Shown here one piece after another: positions 8,575 through 18,882 of a DNA stretch of 64,000 bases. The stretch lies in the NCBI RefSeq assembly GCF_000316685.1, contig NC_019680.1, positions 621,501 through 685,500 of the forward strand. The letters run 5' to 3'. Position numbers and translations under genes: made by a program. The stretch comes from Synechococcus sp. PCC 6312. GTDB taxonomy: Bacteria; Cyanobacteriota; Cyanobacteriia; Thermosynechococcales; Thermosynechococcaceae. Under the pieces are notes generated by a model, which had not been told where the DNA came from, searched no databases, and saw only the letters and a list, made by a program, of their open reading frames with translations. The first letter of the stretch is position 1; each line of letters opens with the position of its first letter.

Positions 8575-9479
8575 GGAATCGCCACCGTCTCTAAGAGTTC
8601 ATGAACTAGGGCCTGGTTATTTCGTCCACCAGCAGTAATTAACCGATGACTGAGGACATGGGGGGCAAGATATTTAACATCATCGGGAATGGCATAGTCA
8701 CGGCCCTCCAAAAAAGCCAAGGCCTGGGCGGCCCGATAGAGAATGACGGTTCCCCGCGGACTCACTCCCAAAGTAATATGGTCTGTGTCTCGCGTCGCCC
8801 GGACTAAGGCCAAAATGTATTTCTGCAAGGGATCCTTAATTCGGACTTCTTGAACCTGAAGACGCAACATCTGAATATCTTCTAGGGATAAACAGGGTTC
8901 CAAGCTGGTAAAGGATTGCGGGGTTTGCAGACGTTGTAGCATCTGGAGTTCTTCTGTTTCGGCGGGGTATCCCAAACTTAAGGCGAGGGCAAAACGATCC
9001 AACTGGGCCTCTGGAAGCGGAAATGTCCCTTGATACTCCACCGGGTTTTGGGTCGCAATTACGAAAAAGGGTTGGGGTAAGTCATAGGTCACCCCGTCAA
9101 TCGTGGCCTGGGTCTCTTCCATAACTTCCAGTAAGGCGGACTGGGTGCGGGGGGTGGCTCGGTTGACTTCATCCACTAGCAAAATATTCGTAAAGACGGG
9201 GCCGGGGCGGAACTCAAAACTGGCGGTCTGAGGATTCCAAATATTGGTTCCGGTTAGGTCGGTGGGTAACAGATCCGGCGTGCATTGGATGCGATGAAAT
9301 TGACCGGCGATGGAACGGGCCAGAGCCTTCGCTAAGAGCGTTTTACCCACTCCAGGCACATCTTCCAAAAGCACATGACCATGGGCAAGAATAGCGACCA
9401 TCACCAAGCGAATGGCATCCTGTTTCCCCACCATGACCTGATTGAGGTTGTTCAGGAGCCGACTTAAAGGTTCACGCAT
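8571..9479 (-). CDS. MoxR-family AAA+ ATPase
   Basis: This AAA+ ATPase of the MoxR/RavA group has a chaperone-like role in maturing partner proteins. Walker A is visible as EDVPGVGKT at about residues 39-47, Walker B as ILLVDEVNRA, sensor-1 region as FVIATQNPVEYQGTFPLPEAQLDRF, and the C-terminal lid contains ITLGVSPRGTVIL. Length is 302 residues, normal for the family. MoxR genes usually sit beside DUF58 and VWA-domain genes; none is present here, so this copy is solitary. Its 3' end overlaps rnpM on the other strand by four bases. Confidence 0.9.
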   Translation of the reverse strand: MREPLSRLLNNLNQVMVGKQDAIRLVMVAILAHGHVLLEDVPGVGKTLLAKALARSIAGQFHRIQCTPDLLPTDLTGTNIWNPQTASFEFRPGPVFTNILLVDEVNRATPRTQSALLEVMEETQATIDGVTYDLPQPFFVIATQNPVEYQGTFPLPEAQLDRFALALSLGYPAETEELQMLQRLQTPQSFTSLEPCLSLEDIQMLRLQVQEVRIKDPLQKYILALVRATRDTDHITLGVSPRGTVILYRAAQALAFLEGRDYAIPDDVKYLAPHVLSHRLITAGGRNNQALVHELLETVAIP

Positions 9480-9683
9480 AAAAATTTAACGAGTTGATCG
9501 TTACGGGTTTCAATAGGATAACGAAGAAGGGTAGGCCCTAACCCCTACACCATAAACCATGTTGAATGAACTGCTATTGGGGGATGGACACCATGCTCAA
9601 GCCCTTGGAGATTTACAACTAGGGGGTCGGGGTTAAAATAGGAAAACTCTTCACGTCCCGATCATGGAATTGATTTTGTCCCA

Positions 9684-12305
9684 ATGACATCCCCTGCTGC
9701 CGATCAACCCCTCAGACTTGGGCGTAACCCCGGCCTGCAAATTAGCCATGATGCCCTCGATCGGCAAACCTTGACCCCGATGTTGCAACACTACGCGGAC
9801 ATGAAGGATCAATATCCCCATGCTCTGTTGCTCTATCGGGTGGGTGACTTTTACGAAACCTTTTTTCAGGATGCCTGTACCATTGCCCGCGAGTTAGAAC
9901 TGGTTTTAACCGGGAAAGAAGGGGGCAAAGATATTGGTCGGATTGCCATGGCCGGTGTCCCCCACCATGCCTTAGAACGCTATTGTCGCCAATTAGTCGA
10001 AAAAGGCTATGCCATTGCCATCTGTGACCAAGTGGAAGACCCGGCCCAGGCCCAGGGACTCGTTAAACGGGAAGTGACCCGGATTTTTACCCCCGGCACT
10101 GTTCTTGATGAGGGCTTGTTACAGCCTCGGAAAAATAATTTTCTAGCCGCAGTCATCTTGGCGGGCAACCACTGGGGCCTGGCCTATGCTGATGTTTCCA
10201 CCGGGGAATTTCTCACCACTCAAGATCAAGAGCGGGAAAACCTTCATCAGGAACTGACCCGTCTTCAGCCCTCGGAAATTCTCTTGGCCAGTGAAGCCCC
10301 TGATCTCAATCGCCTCTTGCGGCCGGGGGAAGGGGGAGAATTATTACCCCAGGGTTTACCCACTCAGTTTTGCTATACCCTACGGCCGATGGCGGAGTTT
10401 CATCATCCAGAAGCCCGGCAACGCTTACTGGAAACCTTTGGGGTGCGCTCTCTGGAGGGCCTGGGCTGTGAACGGTTAACCTTAGCCACTCGGGCCGCCG
10501 GAGGACTCTTAGGCTATTTAGCGGATACCCATCGTGGGCAACCGATTCCCCTGCAACCCCTGAGCACGTATCAACTGGCAAACTATTTGATCCTCGATCA
10601 ACAAACTCGGCGCAACTTAGAGTTAACCCAAACGTCTCGAGATGGCACGTTTCAAGGTTCCCTGTTGTGGGCCATTGACCGCACCTGTACAGCCATGGGG
10701 GGCCGGCTCTTACGGCGTTGGCTCTTACAGCCCTTATTAAATATCCCAGCAATTCAAGACCGCCAGGCCACAATTCAAGAACTGATCAGCCAAACCCATC
10801 TGCGTCAAGAAATTCACCGACATTTGCAGCACATCTATGATCTAGAGCGATTAGCTGGTCGCGCAGGGTCAGGTACTGCCAACGCCCGAGACCTAGTTGC
10901 CCTGCGTGATTCCTTTGATACGCTTCTCAAGCTGGCCCCAATTCTCGCCACCGCTCAATCCAGTTACCTGACTGCCCTAAAAACCCTACCGCCGGAACTG
11001 GAACAACTGGGGGATAAGCTCCATGCCACCCTGGTCGAATCACCGCCCATTGCCTTAATGGAAGGGGGCCTGATCCGGCCTGGGGCCAATTCCGATCTGG
11101 ATCAGCATCGTCAGCAATTAGAGCAGGATCGCCAATGGTTTGTCACCTTAGAGAGTCATGAGCGAGAACGAACTGGGATTAATAGTCTCAAAGTTGGCTT
11201 TAACAAGGCGGCTGGCTATCACATTAGTATTTCTCGCAGTAGAAACCAGGCCCCGCCCCCAGACTATATCCGCAAGCAAACCCTGACCAATGAAGAACGC
11301 TATATCACCGCCGAACTGAAGGAACGGGAAGCCCGGTTAATGACGTTACAGACGGATCTGTATAACCTGGAGTATGAAATTTTCCTGGAACTACGAAACG
11401 CGGTTGCAGCCCAGGCCAGCTTAATTCGCCAAATTGCCACCGCAGTCGCCAGCATTGATGCCCTGTGGGGCCTGGCAGATGTGGCAATTTATCAAGATTA
11501 TACTTGCCCAGAACTGGTCGAGAATCGAGAGCTTTTCATTACGGGTGGGCGACATCCAGTCGTTGAACAGGCTTTGCCCGTTGGTTTTTTCGTCCCCAAT
11601 GATACCCACCTGGGCGGCATTGCCGATTTGATGATTTTGACCGGCCCCAATGCCAGTGGCAAAAGTTGCTACCTACGCCAAGTGGGATTGATTCAACTCT
11701 TGGCCCAGATTGGCAGCTTTGTCCCGGCCCAGACCAGTAAGTTAGGCATCTGTGACCGCATCTTTACCCGAGTTGGGGCAGTAGATGACTTGGCAATGGG
11801 GCAATCCACCTTTATGGTCGAGATGAATGAAACTGCTAACATCCTCAACCATGCCACCCCAAAATCCTTAGTCTTACTCGATGAAATTGGCCGGGGAACG
11901 GCAACATTTGATGGGTTAGCCATTGCCTGGTCAGTAGCAGAATATTTAGCGATGACCATTCAAGCCAGAACGATCTTTGCCACTCATTATCACGAGCTTA
12001 ATGAACTGGCGAGTTTGTTAAGTAATGTTGTCAATTATCAAGTTGTTGTCAAGGAACTTCCCGATGAAATTATCTTCCTCCATCAAGTCCAACCGGGTGG
12101 AGCCGACCGTTCCTATGGGATTGAAGCAGGCCGCCTAGCAGGACTGCCCCCCTCGGTCATTCAACGGGCCCGGCAAGTCATGCAGCAAATTGAACAACAT
12201 AGTAAAATTGCTCTAGGTTTACGAAAAACCGGGTCGAACTCTTCTAGAACAACGCAACCCGCAACAAAAGTTCATCAAGGACAATTGTTTAGTTATGAGT
12301 TGTAA
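9684..12305 (+). CDS. mutS: DNA mismatch repair protein MutS
   Basis: MutS recognises mispairs and starts mismatch repair. The 873-residue protein has the N-terminal mismatch-reading motif F-Y-E within GDFYETFF (Phe56 and Glu58), the connector and lever domains, and a C-terminal ABC-type ATPase with Walker [10 protein letters not shown] and [16 protein letters not shown], followed by ATHYHEL. The length and order are those of bona fide MutS1, not MutS2. No mutL is adjacent. The short tail ends in the β-clamp/MutL-type hydrophobic sequence QLFSYEL. Confidence 0.97.
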   Translation: MTSPAADQPLRLGRNPGLQISHDALDRQTLTPMLQHYADMKDQYPHALLLYRVGDFYETFFQDACTIARELELVLTGKEGGKDIGRIAMAGVPHHALERYCRQLVEKGYAIAICDQVEDPAQAQGLVKREVTRIFTPGTVLDEGLLQPRKNNFLAAVILAGNHWGLAYADVSTGEFLTTQDQERENLHQELTRLQPSEILLASEAPDLNRLLRPGEGGELLPQGLPTQFCYTLRPMAEFHHPEARQRLLETFGVRSLEGLGCERLTLATRAAGGLLGYLADTHRGQPIPLQPLSTYQLANYLILDQQTRRNLELTQTSRDGTFQGSLLWAIDRTCTAMGGRLLRRWLLQPLLNIPAIQDRQATIQELISQTHLRQEIHRHLQHIYDLERLAGRAGSGTANARDLVALRDSFDTLLKLAPILATAQSSYLTALKTLPPELEQLGDKLHATLVESPPIALMEGGLIRPGANSDLDQHRQQLEQDRQWFVTLESHERERTGINSLKVGFNKAAGYHISISRSRNQAPPPDYIRKQTLTNEERYITAELKEREARLMTLQTDLYNLEYEIFLELRNAVAAQASLIRQIATAVASIDALWGLADVAIYQDYTCPELVENRELFITGGRHPVVEQALPVGFFVPNDTHLGGIADLMILTGPNASGKSCYLRQVGLIQLLAQIGSFVPAQTSKLGICDRIFTRVGAVDDLAMGQSTFMVEMNETANILNHATPKSLVLLDEIGRGTATFDGLAIAWSVAEYLAMTIQARTIFATHYHELNELASLLSNVVNYQVVVKELPDEIIFLHQVQPGGADRSYGIEAGRLAGLPPSVIQRARQVMQQIEQHSKIALGLRKTGSNSSRTTQPATKVHQGQLFSYEL

Positions 12306-12446
12306 TTCAAGATTTCCCTCAGTTCCGTAGTTTTACGGTGGTGGTGGCCGATATTCACAGCCTAGGGTGGAAATAGCCGTAGGGGATTGTTATTAACCCC
12401 AATAATCCTCAACCAAGCTAAAAATTCTCCCGCAGGACTCTTGCCC

Positions 12447-13409
12447 ATGTTTAAGTTGCATTGGCCTATGGAAACTCCCTTAAATCCCTCGAACAAGACC
12501 ACCCATGTGCCAGAGCAACAGAAGCCCATTGGTTTAGCTCAACCATCCCGCGGCTTTGTTCCCCATACAGATGCTGTATTTGTTGCCCCAGTCCCGCGCT
12601 TAGTTATTTATTCCCCCTATATGCAGCGTTCCATTGCCCTTGGCCATCAACAGGAATGGGTGATTGGGCGAAACAAGGATAGTACAATCGTCCTTCCCGA
12701 TCGCTGGTCATCCCGCCATCATGCTGTTGTCAAAGCGGATGAACGAGGTAACTTTAATCTAGTCGATTTAGAAAGCTTAAATGGGACATTTGTTAATAGT
12801 CAAAAAATTAGTAAGCCTTACCTCCTCAAACATCGTGACATTATCACCATTGGTGAAACGGAAATTCAATTTATTTACCCTAATCCAGGCCCGATATTAG
12901 ATGGCTCGGTGCAGGGAAATCGGTTTGTTTTGATGACCCACGCCTCACGGGTACAAGGGGAAATGTGGCGGGAAATTCTCAACTCCCAAGGTATTTCGAC
13001 CATTTGGGGCAGTTCCCACTTTGAGCTAGAGAAAGTGATCGGCCAAGTGGAGGGCCTAGGCATTACAGCCAATTTATTGATGCTAGATCTGGGGATGCCA
13101 AAAACCAATCCCTATGACTTCTGCCGCCGCTACCATGCCAGCTATCCAGATTTGGGAATTATTCTACTGAATGGGATGCGCACTGAGATTCACGAAGCTG
13201 AACGGAAATGGGCCAAAAATCAAGGCGCGTTGAATTTATTTGCCGCCCTGCCTCGGGAGCATCTCTTCGCGGAAGTAACGGAAATTGCTAACCGCCTGCA
13301 AATTATCTCCCAGGCTCTAGATTGGCCGATGATCAACGGGGAAACCCTAACCGCCACACTCATGCATCTTCAGTCAGAAACCGATGATATTGCCTCTGGG
13401 TTCTTCTAA
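12447..13409 (+). CDS. FHA-domain protein with a C-terminal pseudo-receiver domain
   Basis: From the ATG at 12447 (the open frame extends to a TTG at 12387) the protein is about 320 residues. A forkhead-associated domain, which binds phosphothreonine peptides, spans about residues 50-145, with VIGRNKDSTIVLPD, SSRHHAVV and SLNGTFVNSQKI. The C-terminal half resembles a response-regulator receiver, with the central acceptor-like Asp in LLMLDLGMP. The N-terminal acidic pair is replaced (VLMTHAS) and the conserved Lys near the end is not evident, so phosphotransfer is unlikely. The partners are unknown. Domain calls are firm for FHA and moderate for the receiver. Confidence 0.75.
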   Translation: MFKLHWPMETPLNPSNKTTHVPEQQKPIGLAQPSRGFVPHTDAVFVAPVPRLVIYSPYMQRSIALGHQQEWVIGRNKDSTIVLPDRWSSRHHAVVKADERGNFNLVDLESLNGTFVNSQKISKPYLLKHRDIITIGETEIQFIYPNPGPILDGSVQGNRFVLMTHASRVQGEMWREILNSQGISTIWGSSHFELEKVIGQVEGLGITANLLMLDLGMPKTNPYDFCRRYHASYPDLGIILLNGMRTEIHEAERKWAKNQGALNLFAALPREHLFAEVTEIANRLQIISQALDWPMINGETLTATLMHLQSETDDIASGFF

Positions 13410-13503
13410 GCAACCAGAATCTAGGGAATCTCACCCACAATATTCCTCAGACCGATCAGCAGCCCCCAGAATCATGTCTAGGCATTTGGTGGCCCAGCCT
13501 GAG

Positions 13504-14010
13504 TTAGTCAAACATCCGAAAGTAGGGGGGACGGGTGGGTGCGCCGGGTTCTTTTTCCAAATTAAAATTAATGACATCCCAACAGGGAGCCGTTTTGGCA
13601 TCGGGACTAAACTCCACAGGCAAGCCATACAAGCGTAATTTTTGTCCTTCCCCAGTGCGCCATTGGGTGCCCCGCTCTAAATAGCTACTGATCAAATCCT
13701 GGTAGCGCTTGGCAATCACAACTCGGGTGGCGCGATAGCCTTGGGTATACAGCCGATCCAGAGCCTCGTGAATTTCAAAGCGGATCCCATCGGGGTGGGT
13801 ATGTTGGCGATACCATTCATCCTGCCACAGCCGCCAATGTCGTCCAGATTGTAGATGCACCAACTCGCCAGATTTAGGATCAGCCTCAAAGGGGCCATGG
13901 CGTGGACAGAGATAGGTATCAGTCAGAGTCAGAGCGGGAATCAACTGCCGACAATGGGGACAGGAAATTTCGGGGCCGAAGATGGGATACTGTAAGCCAA
14001 TCAGGGTCAT
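13504..14010 (-). CDS. Conserved cyanobacterial zinc-ribbon-like protein (TIGR02652 type)
   Basis: This 168-residue protein has two cysteine pairs at the N-terminus, SCPHCRQ and the later YLCPRHG, suggesting a metal-binding knuckle. It then carries a Trp/His-rich segment (GRHWRLWQDEWYRQHTHPDG) and a C-terminal FRMFD. It matches my recollection of the cyanobacterial family TIGR02652, whose members have no known function. The gene stands alone between the FHA gene and fabD, divergent from fabD across about 200 bases. Confidence 0.7.
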   Translation of the reverse strand: MTLIGLQYPIFGPEISCPHCRQLIPALTLTDTYLCPRHGPFEADPKSGELVHLQSGRHWRLWQDEWYRQHTHPDGIRFEIHEALDRLYTQGYRATRVVIAKRYQDLISSYLERGTQWRTGEGQKLRLYGLPVEFSPDAKTAPCWDVINFNLEKEPGAPTRPPYFRMFD

Positions 14011-14215
14011 GAAAAGCCAAAAGAAAAACAGAAAGGCCAGAACGGTGACTCATTCGCTTTATTATATGGCTCCCTCACCCGGATCCCCAGTAATTTAGGT
14101 AACTGAGTCGTGATTGAGGATGGTTCAGAGATAGACTATCCTTTTTGAGTGGTCAGAAATGGCAACCTGAAGATCAGAGCAAAATTTAATTCTCAATATC
14201 AGTAAAGGTGAGCGC

Positions 14216-15097
14216 GTGGCGATAGCATGGGTGTTTCCGGGACAAGGGTCGCAACAGGTGGGCATGGGCCTGGAACTGTGGGAAACAGAACTCGGTGAAC
14301 AACGTTTAGGGGAAGCGGAAGCCATTTTGGGTTGGTCGGTGGCGACTCAATGTCAAGCCCCTTTGGAAGAATTGTCCCAGACCCAATTTACCCAACCCTG
14401 TCTATACGTGCTGGAGACGGTCTTGGCAGATTTGGCCCAGGCCAAGGGACTTAAACCCGACTATTTGGCTGGCCATAGCCTGGGGGAATATGTGGCCCTC
14501 TATGCTGCGGGGGTCTTTGATTTTGCCACGGGGCTGAAATTAGTCAGGCAACGGGCTGAACTGATGAGCCAAACCGCGAACGGCACAATGGTGGCCCTCA
14601 TTGGCTTTGACCGCGAGCAATTAGACTCAGTCATTGAGGCGGCGGATCAAGTGGTATTGGCCAATGATAATCATCCCGGCCAAGTTGTGATTTCTGGGGA
14701 TGCCGAAGCAGTCCAGGCCCTCCTGAGTCAAATTAAAGTCAAACGGGCCGTCCCCCTACCGGTCAGTGGGGCGTTTCATTCTCCCTTGATGGCCAATGCC
14801 GCCCAGGCCTTTGCCGATGTTTTAGCGACTATTCCCTTCCAACCCGCTCAAGTGCCAGTCCTGGCCAATGTTGAACCCCAGGCCACCACAGACGCAGATG
14901 TCATCAAGGCCCGCCTCATGGCCCAAATGACCGGATCAGTCCGCTGGCGAGAAACCTGTCTGAACTTGGCTGAATTGGGAGTGACAGAGGTGATAGAAAT
15001 TGGCCCCGGTCATGTTCTCACGGGCCTGGTAAAACGCTGTACTCCCAATCTGGGCCTGGTTAATATCATGGGTCTGGATGATTTAGCTGCCCTTTAA
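14216..15097 (+). CDS. fabD: Malonyl-CoA:ACP transacylase FabD
   Basis: FabD loads malonate onto acyl carrier protein for fatty acid elongation. The protein is 293 residues. It starts with a GTG at 14216 preceded by AAAGGTGAG, and at once gives AIAWVFPGQGSQ, the conserved oxyanion motif. The catalytic serine is in AGHSLGEYVAL, and the catalytic histidine lies in VSGAFHSPLM. The C-terminal EIGPGHVLTGL is also present. A putative plsC follows after 17 bases, so the two lipid genes are probably co-transcribed. Confidence 0.95.
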   Translation: MAIAWVFPGQGSQQVGMGLELWETELGEQRLGEAEAILGWSVATQCQAPLEELSQTQFTQPCLYVLETVLADLAQAKGLKPDYLAGHSLGEYVALYAAGVFDFATGLKLVRQRAELMSQTANGTMVALIGFDREQLDSVIEAADQVVLANDNHPGQVVISGDAEAVQALLSQIKVKRAVPLPVSGAFHSPLMANAAQAFADVLATIPFQPAQVPVLANVEPQATTDADVIKARLMAQMTGSVRWRETCLNLAELGVTEVIEIGPGHVLTGLVKRCTPNLGLVNIMGLDDLAAL

Positions 15098-15114
15098 CTT
15101 AAAAAAACAATCCC

Positions 15115-15759
15115 ATGAGCCTGGCCCAACTACAACGGGAACCCAAACTCAGTCTTGCGCTCTATCACCTGTTTAAGTGGTCTGTGGTTGCCCCGCTCTT
15201 CCACACCTACCTGCACGGCCGAATCGTTGATGCTCAAACTGTCCCTCAACGGGGCCCCTTAATCATCGTCAGTAACCATGCCAGCTATTTTGATCCACCG
15301 CTGCTCTCTAACGCTGTCCGCCGCCCTGTTGCCTTTATGGCCAAAGCCGAGTTGTTCAAGATTCCCATTCTTAAAACCCTGATCCGTCTTTATGGAGCCT
15401 ATCCAGTCCAACGGGGAGCGAGAGATCGCAGCGCAATCCGGGCAGCCCATCAGGCCCTCAAACAGGGTTGGAGCGTTGGCATTTTTTTAACCGGAACCCG
15501 GACTCCCAATGGCCGCATTGATGATCCCAAGCTCGGTGCCGCCTTGATCGCAGCCCAGGCCCAAGTGCCTTTGTTACCAGTCTGCCTTTGGGGAACTGAA
15601 AAAATCCTCAGTCGTGGCCCAATGCCCCGGTCTGTGCCAGTCACTGTCCGGATGGGTCAGTTAATTTCCCCGCCTGCCAGTAGTGATCGTCACGAATTAG
15701 AGGCCATCACCCAGGCCTGTGCCTCCCAGATCAACGCCCTCCACGACTTGGGACGATGA
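15115..15759 (+). CDS. plsC: 1-acyl-sn-glycerol-3-phosphate acyltransferase (PlsC family)
   Basis: This acyltransferase probably adds the second acyl chain to make phosphatidic acid. The HX4D catalytic motif is visible as NHASYFD, followed by the acceptor-binding region AYPVQRGARDRSA and an EGTR-box equivalent reading LTGTRTPNGRI. The substitution of Glu by Thr in that box is unusual and may alter substrate use. The length of 214 residues is normal. It follows fabD by 17 bases on the same strand. Confidence 0.88.
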   Translation: MSLAQLQREPKLSLALYHLFKWSVVAPLFHTYLHGRIVDAQTVPQRGPLIIVSNHASYFDPPLLSNAVRRPVAFMAKAELFKIPILKTLIRLYGAYPVQRGARDRSAIRAAHQALKQGWSVGIFLTGTRTPNGRIDDPKLGAALIAAQAQVPLLPVCLWGTEKILSRGPMPRSVPVTVRMGQLISPPASSDRHELEAITQACASQINALHDLGR

Positions 15760-15930
15760 CACGGCTCCCTCTACTTTTATCTCTAGCGTTGGCCGAGTCT
15801 AATTTTTCCTTGGGCACAAGAAACTCAGCGTAGATCAAAACCGTCACTGTCCCAGTACCATAGTCAAAGTATCCTACGGACTAATTTTCTTTTCGGGATA
15901 TGCATAGTGACCGGAGTGAAGGCGATAAAA

Positions 15931-15960
15931 CAACAACAATCAACAACGATCAACAACGAT
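15931..15960 (+). repeat. Three tandem copies of a 10-base repeat upstream of tic22
   Basis: The decamer CAACAACAAT is followed by two exact copies of CAACAACGAT. The array ends about 60 bases before the tic22 start and could lie in its promoter or leader. No dyad is present. Confidence 0.8.
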
Positions 15961-16018
15961 CATGTGGCTCCCCTCTGTCCCTAGTTTTTGAGTAATTTGC
16001 GAATTTTTAGGAGAATTT

Positions 16019-16891
16019 ATGAATAGGTTGGCTCGCTTCGGGGTCTTAGCTAGTTTAATCGGTGGGATATGGATTGCCCCGGCCATGACGCGCCAGATGG
16101 TTGTGCAAGCCCTACCCCAGGAACAGGTGTTACAGCAACTGAGCAATGTCCCGATTTTCATGATCACCAATGCCAAGGGCGAGCCACTCACTTATTCTGT
16201 CCCCAGTCCCGCCGATAAAACCAAACAAGTCCAAGTCTTTACTTTTTTCATTAGCAAGCAGGATGCAGAAGCAACGATTACTAGCCTGAAGCAACAGCAG
16301 CCGCAGATTGGGAACAGTGCCAAAGTTACGCCAGCCTCTTTAAGTGGGGCATTGAAGGCCGCCTTAGATGCTCAGAAAAATCCCACCTTGGGCGTGGATA
16401 TTGTCCCTTCTCGCGTCCAACTGGAAAAGGCCATTGCCATGCTCAAGCAGTCTGGTGACATCCAAGAAAAAGAGGGCAAGCTCGTCACCAAAGATGGGCA
16501 GCCCTTTCGGACGGGGACACCGCTATTCTATGTAGCCGACATTAAATCTGGTAATCCGATTGCCATTGAAGCCAAAGTCCAAGAAAACGGCCAGGCCAAG
16601 ACCATGCGCTTTGTCCCTTTTTACTTTGACAATACTCAATTGCAAACGGAGCTAGACACGGCCCGCAAGTCCAATCCTGACCTGGCCAAAAATACCAATA
16701 TTCGGGTGGTGATGTTGGATATGTTGGTGGCCACGCTCCTGAGCAGTACCGATCCGGCAGTGGGACAGATCCAATTGGTGCAAACCCCCGATGCCATTCA
16801 AGCCGCAGTTCAACTACAGCGCAGTAGTAGCCCCACCCCCAGTCCAGCCCCACCCACCAGCCCCACTCCCGCAAGACCCCCACAAAAGTAA
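16019..16891 (+). CDS. Tic22-family periplasmic protein
   Basis: This is the cyanobacterial homologue of the plastid import component Tic22, a periplasmic chaperone-like protein linked to outer membrane biogenesis. The N-terminus is a signal-peptide-like segment (FGVLASLIGGIWIAP) after a basic start. The body contains VPIFMITNAKGEPLTYSV, QVFTFFISKQDAEA and TPLFYVADIKSG, typical of the family. The last 25 or so residues are a Ser/Pro/Thr-rich tail that looks disordered. The ATG follows the clear ribosome-binding sequence AGGAGAATTT. The length of 290 residues is normal. Confidence 0.9.
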   Translation: MNRLARFGVLASLIGGIWIAPAMTRQMVVQALPQEQVLQQLSNVPIFMITNAKGEPLTYSVPSPADKTKQVQVFTFFISKQDAEATITSLKQQQPQIGNSAKVTPASLSGALKAALDAQKNPTLGVDIVPSRVQLEKAIAMLKQSGDIQEKEGKLVTKDGQPFRTGTPLFYVADIKSGNPIAIEAKVQENGQAKTMRFVPFYFDNTQLQTELDTARKSNPDLAKNTNIRVVMLDMLVATLLSSTDPAVGQIQLVQTPDAIQAAVQLQRSSSPTPSPAPPTSPTPARPPQK

Positions 16892-16899
16892 GGCTTGAT

Positions 16900-16972
16900 C
16901 TTGGGAAGATTTGGATTACGGCGGCAGAACTTGATATGGGCCGACTCCTGCTAAAGAACAGATCTTCCCAAG
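16900..16972. repeat. 11-bp perfect inverted repeat between convergent genes
   Basis: CTTGGGAAGAT at 16900-16910 is exactly inverted as ATCTTCCCAAG at 16962-16972. The pair encloses about 50 bases between the convergent ends of tic22 and the universal stress gene. It could be a small non-autonomous element or a long-loop bidirectional terminator. No target duplication is clear. Confidence 0.6.
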
Positions 16973-17032
16973 GTTGGTGGTTATTTCCTCCTCAAGGCAG
17001 GGCCATCTGGCTCAGTCCAGTTGAGTTCCTTT

Positions 17033-17893
17033 CTATGCTTCCGGTTGACGACTGAATAGCACCGGACATTCGGCATAAACTCGCACATAGTCAGACACGG
17101 ATGTTCCCAATAAGCGATCCAGATCCGGCAAGCTCCGGGCAATGGAGGGGCGGCGATCGGGGGATCCCAGCACAAGTAAGTCCGCATTGGTTTCCTGGGC
17201 AATCCGGCAGACTTCTTCCCCAGGCCGGCCAGAACTAACAAAGCATTGATAGGCAATTCCCCGTTTTTTGGCTTCAGCAACCGCCGGGGCAATGACTGAA
17301 TCCTGTTCCGCTTCAGTACTCGTCAGGGGGCCACTGCCTTTGAGGTCAGGGTTAACATGGGCCAGAATCAGCTTGCCACCTTTGACATCCTGAATTAAAT
17401 TGAGGGCCACCTTCAACGAGGCCTGGCTAGAACTAGAGGGGTTGAGGGCCACCATAATCCGATTAATTTTTTGGACGTAAATGTCATCTCGGACAAGGAG
17501 CATTGGGCGGGTAGAGAGTTGAAAGACATACTGACTGACTGAATTAGCCAAGATGGATTGCAAGCGTTTGAGGCCTCGAGACCCCATGATGATCAAGTCC
17601 GTGTTGAGTTCTTCTGCGACGCGACAAACCGTATCTTTAGGGTCTCCCTCCCGCAGGATGGTGTTCACGCTATGGACTTGCTGGGGATTCAGGTGTAGTC
17701 GTTCCACGGCCTGGGCTAATAGTTTGACCCCTTCGGTGCGCTGGGCTTCTACTTCTTCAGCAACAACTTTGGGGGGAATGACATGAAGAACCGAAACGGT
17801 GGCTCCCTGTACCGCCGGCAGTTCCATGAGCGACTTCAACATCAATTCCGCCTGGCCAGTGCCGGAGTCCGCTAGCAAAATATTACGAATCAT
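17033..17893 (-). CDS. Tandem universal stress protein (two UspA domains)
   Basis: Two UspA domains lie in tandem, at about residues 1-138 and 145-282. The first ends in DLIIMGSRGLKRLQSILANSVSQYV and the second in DLLVLGSPDRRPSIARSLPDLDRLLGTSVSDYV. The first carries the G-x2-G-type nucleotide-binding element in a recognisable form (GSRGLKRL plus SVS), while the second is less conserved and may not bind ATP. Usp proteins bind nucleotides and respond to starvation or stress. The gene is monocistronic, with a leader region of about 275 bases shared with the divergent thioesterase. Confidence 0.88.
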   Translation of the reverse strand: MIRNILLADSGTGQAELMLKSLMELPAVQGATVSVLHVIPPKVVAEEVEAQRTEGVKLLAQAVERLHLNPQQVHSVNTILREGDPKDTVCRVAEELNTDLIIMGSRGLKRLQSILANSVSQYVFQLSTRPMLLVRDDIYVQKINRIMVALNPSSSSQASLKVALNLIQDVKGGKLILAHVNPDLKGSGPLTSTEAEQDSVIAPAVAEAKKRGIAYQCFVSSGRPGEEVCRIAQETNADLLVLGSPDRRPSIARSLPDLDRLLGTSVSDYVRVYAECPVLFSRQPEA

Positions 17894-18168
17894 GATTTAC
17901 CTCATCAGCCTCAATCACTAATGGCATCCCACAACAGGAACGACCGAAACAACGCCGCAATCAGAACCTCTGTCAACTTCGGAGTAATGCTCTCAATCCT
18001 GCTGTTAGCTTAGATCTTAAGGCGGCCAAGCCCAGGCCTTGCGGGTTAATCTACAAAACGTCATGGTTGTCTCAGCCAGGGATCGACTGGCCGGGTCAAT
18101 TCCCAGATCACTATTCTTGACCGCCAAGACCACTCACCTCAATAACCAACAAGGAAGATGATCAACTG

Positions 18169-18603
18169 ATGTTACCTTCTACCCCTTGGCTCAACTACCC
18201 TGTCCGCGTCCAACCCCATCAAACCGATTATGCAGGGGTGGCTTGGCATGGCAGCTATCTGGCCTGGTTAGAAGAAGCCCGGATTGATTGTTTACGACAA
18301 GGGGGAATTGAATTTGCTGACTTAGTCAACTTAGGCTGTGATCTACCCGTGGTGCGTTTAGAAGCTCGTTACCTCCAGGCCTTGCAATTTGGGCAAACTG
18401 CCTGCGTGAGAACTCGCTTTGTCCGCCAGGAAAAAGTGCGCCTCTGCTTTGATCAATGGGTGGTATCCCCAGATTTAAGTCTGATCTATTTCCAGGCCAG
18501 CCTCCAACTTGTTCCGCTTCAGCGTCCGACTGGTAAAATTCTCCGCATCCTGCCTCAACCACTAGCCGCAGCCTTACATAAATTAGGGCAGCAGTCTGAT
18601 TGA
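18169..18603 (+). CDS. Acyl-CoA thioesterase, 4HBT/YbgC-like hotdog fold
   Basis: This 144-residue hotdog-fold protein has the 4-hydroxybenzoyl-CoA thioesterase signature QTDYAGVAWHGSYLAWLEEARID, in which the Asp after Thr is the expected catalytic residue. Family members hydrolyse acyl-CoA or acyl-ACP thioesters. In cyanobacteria one such enzyme acts in phylloquinone synthesis on dihydroxynaphthoyl-CoA; the sequence does not prove that substrate here. No quinone or fatty acid genes are adjacent. Confidence 0.85.
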   Translation: MLPSTPWLNYPVRVQPHQTDYAGVAWHGSYLAWLEEARIDCLRQGGIEFADLVNLGCDLPVVRLEARYLQALQFGQTACVRTRFVRQEKVRLCFDQWVVSPDLSLIYFQASLQLVPLQRPTGKILRILPQPLAAALHKLGQQSD

Positions 18604-18882
18604 TTCATTCGAGATGAACGGTAAAGGGGATCTGTTGCCATGAGTTCAAATCACTCTGGGAGTTTTGAAAGTCTTAAATTCACGCTGATCTGAAAAATGA
18701 CCGCACTACATGGACTGTTTTGACCGATGCAACTCCTTAGATGGGCTGCTAAGAACAGGATTTTGAGCTATCCTCCATCCCATTCAAGAGGGGTAATCTT
18801 TTGACATGATGCAGCCTTCAGAATCCCTCCATAGGAATTCGACCATAAACTAGAGAGTGTTGGGGTAGATAGAGATTGATCA

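Noticed and set aside
10306-10773. 155-codon antisense frame inside mutS
   Set aside because: It is a shadow of the conserved mutS coding frame and has no recognisable domain.
15931-15960. CRISPR-like repeats
   Set aside because: The 10-base units are contiguous, with no spacers, and no cas genes are present.
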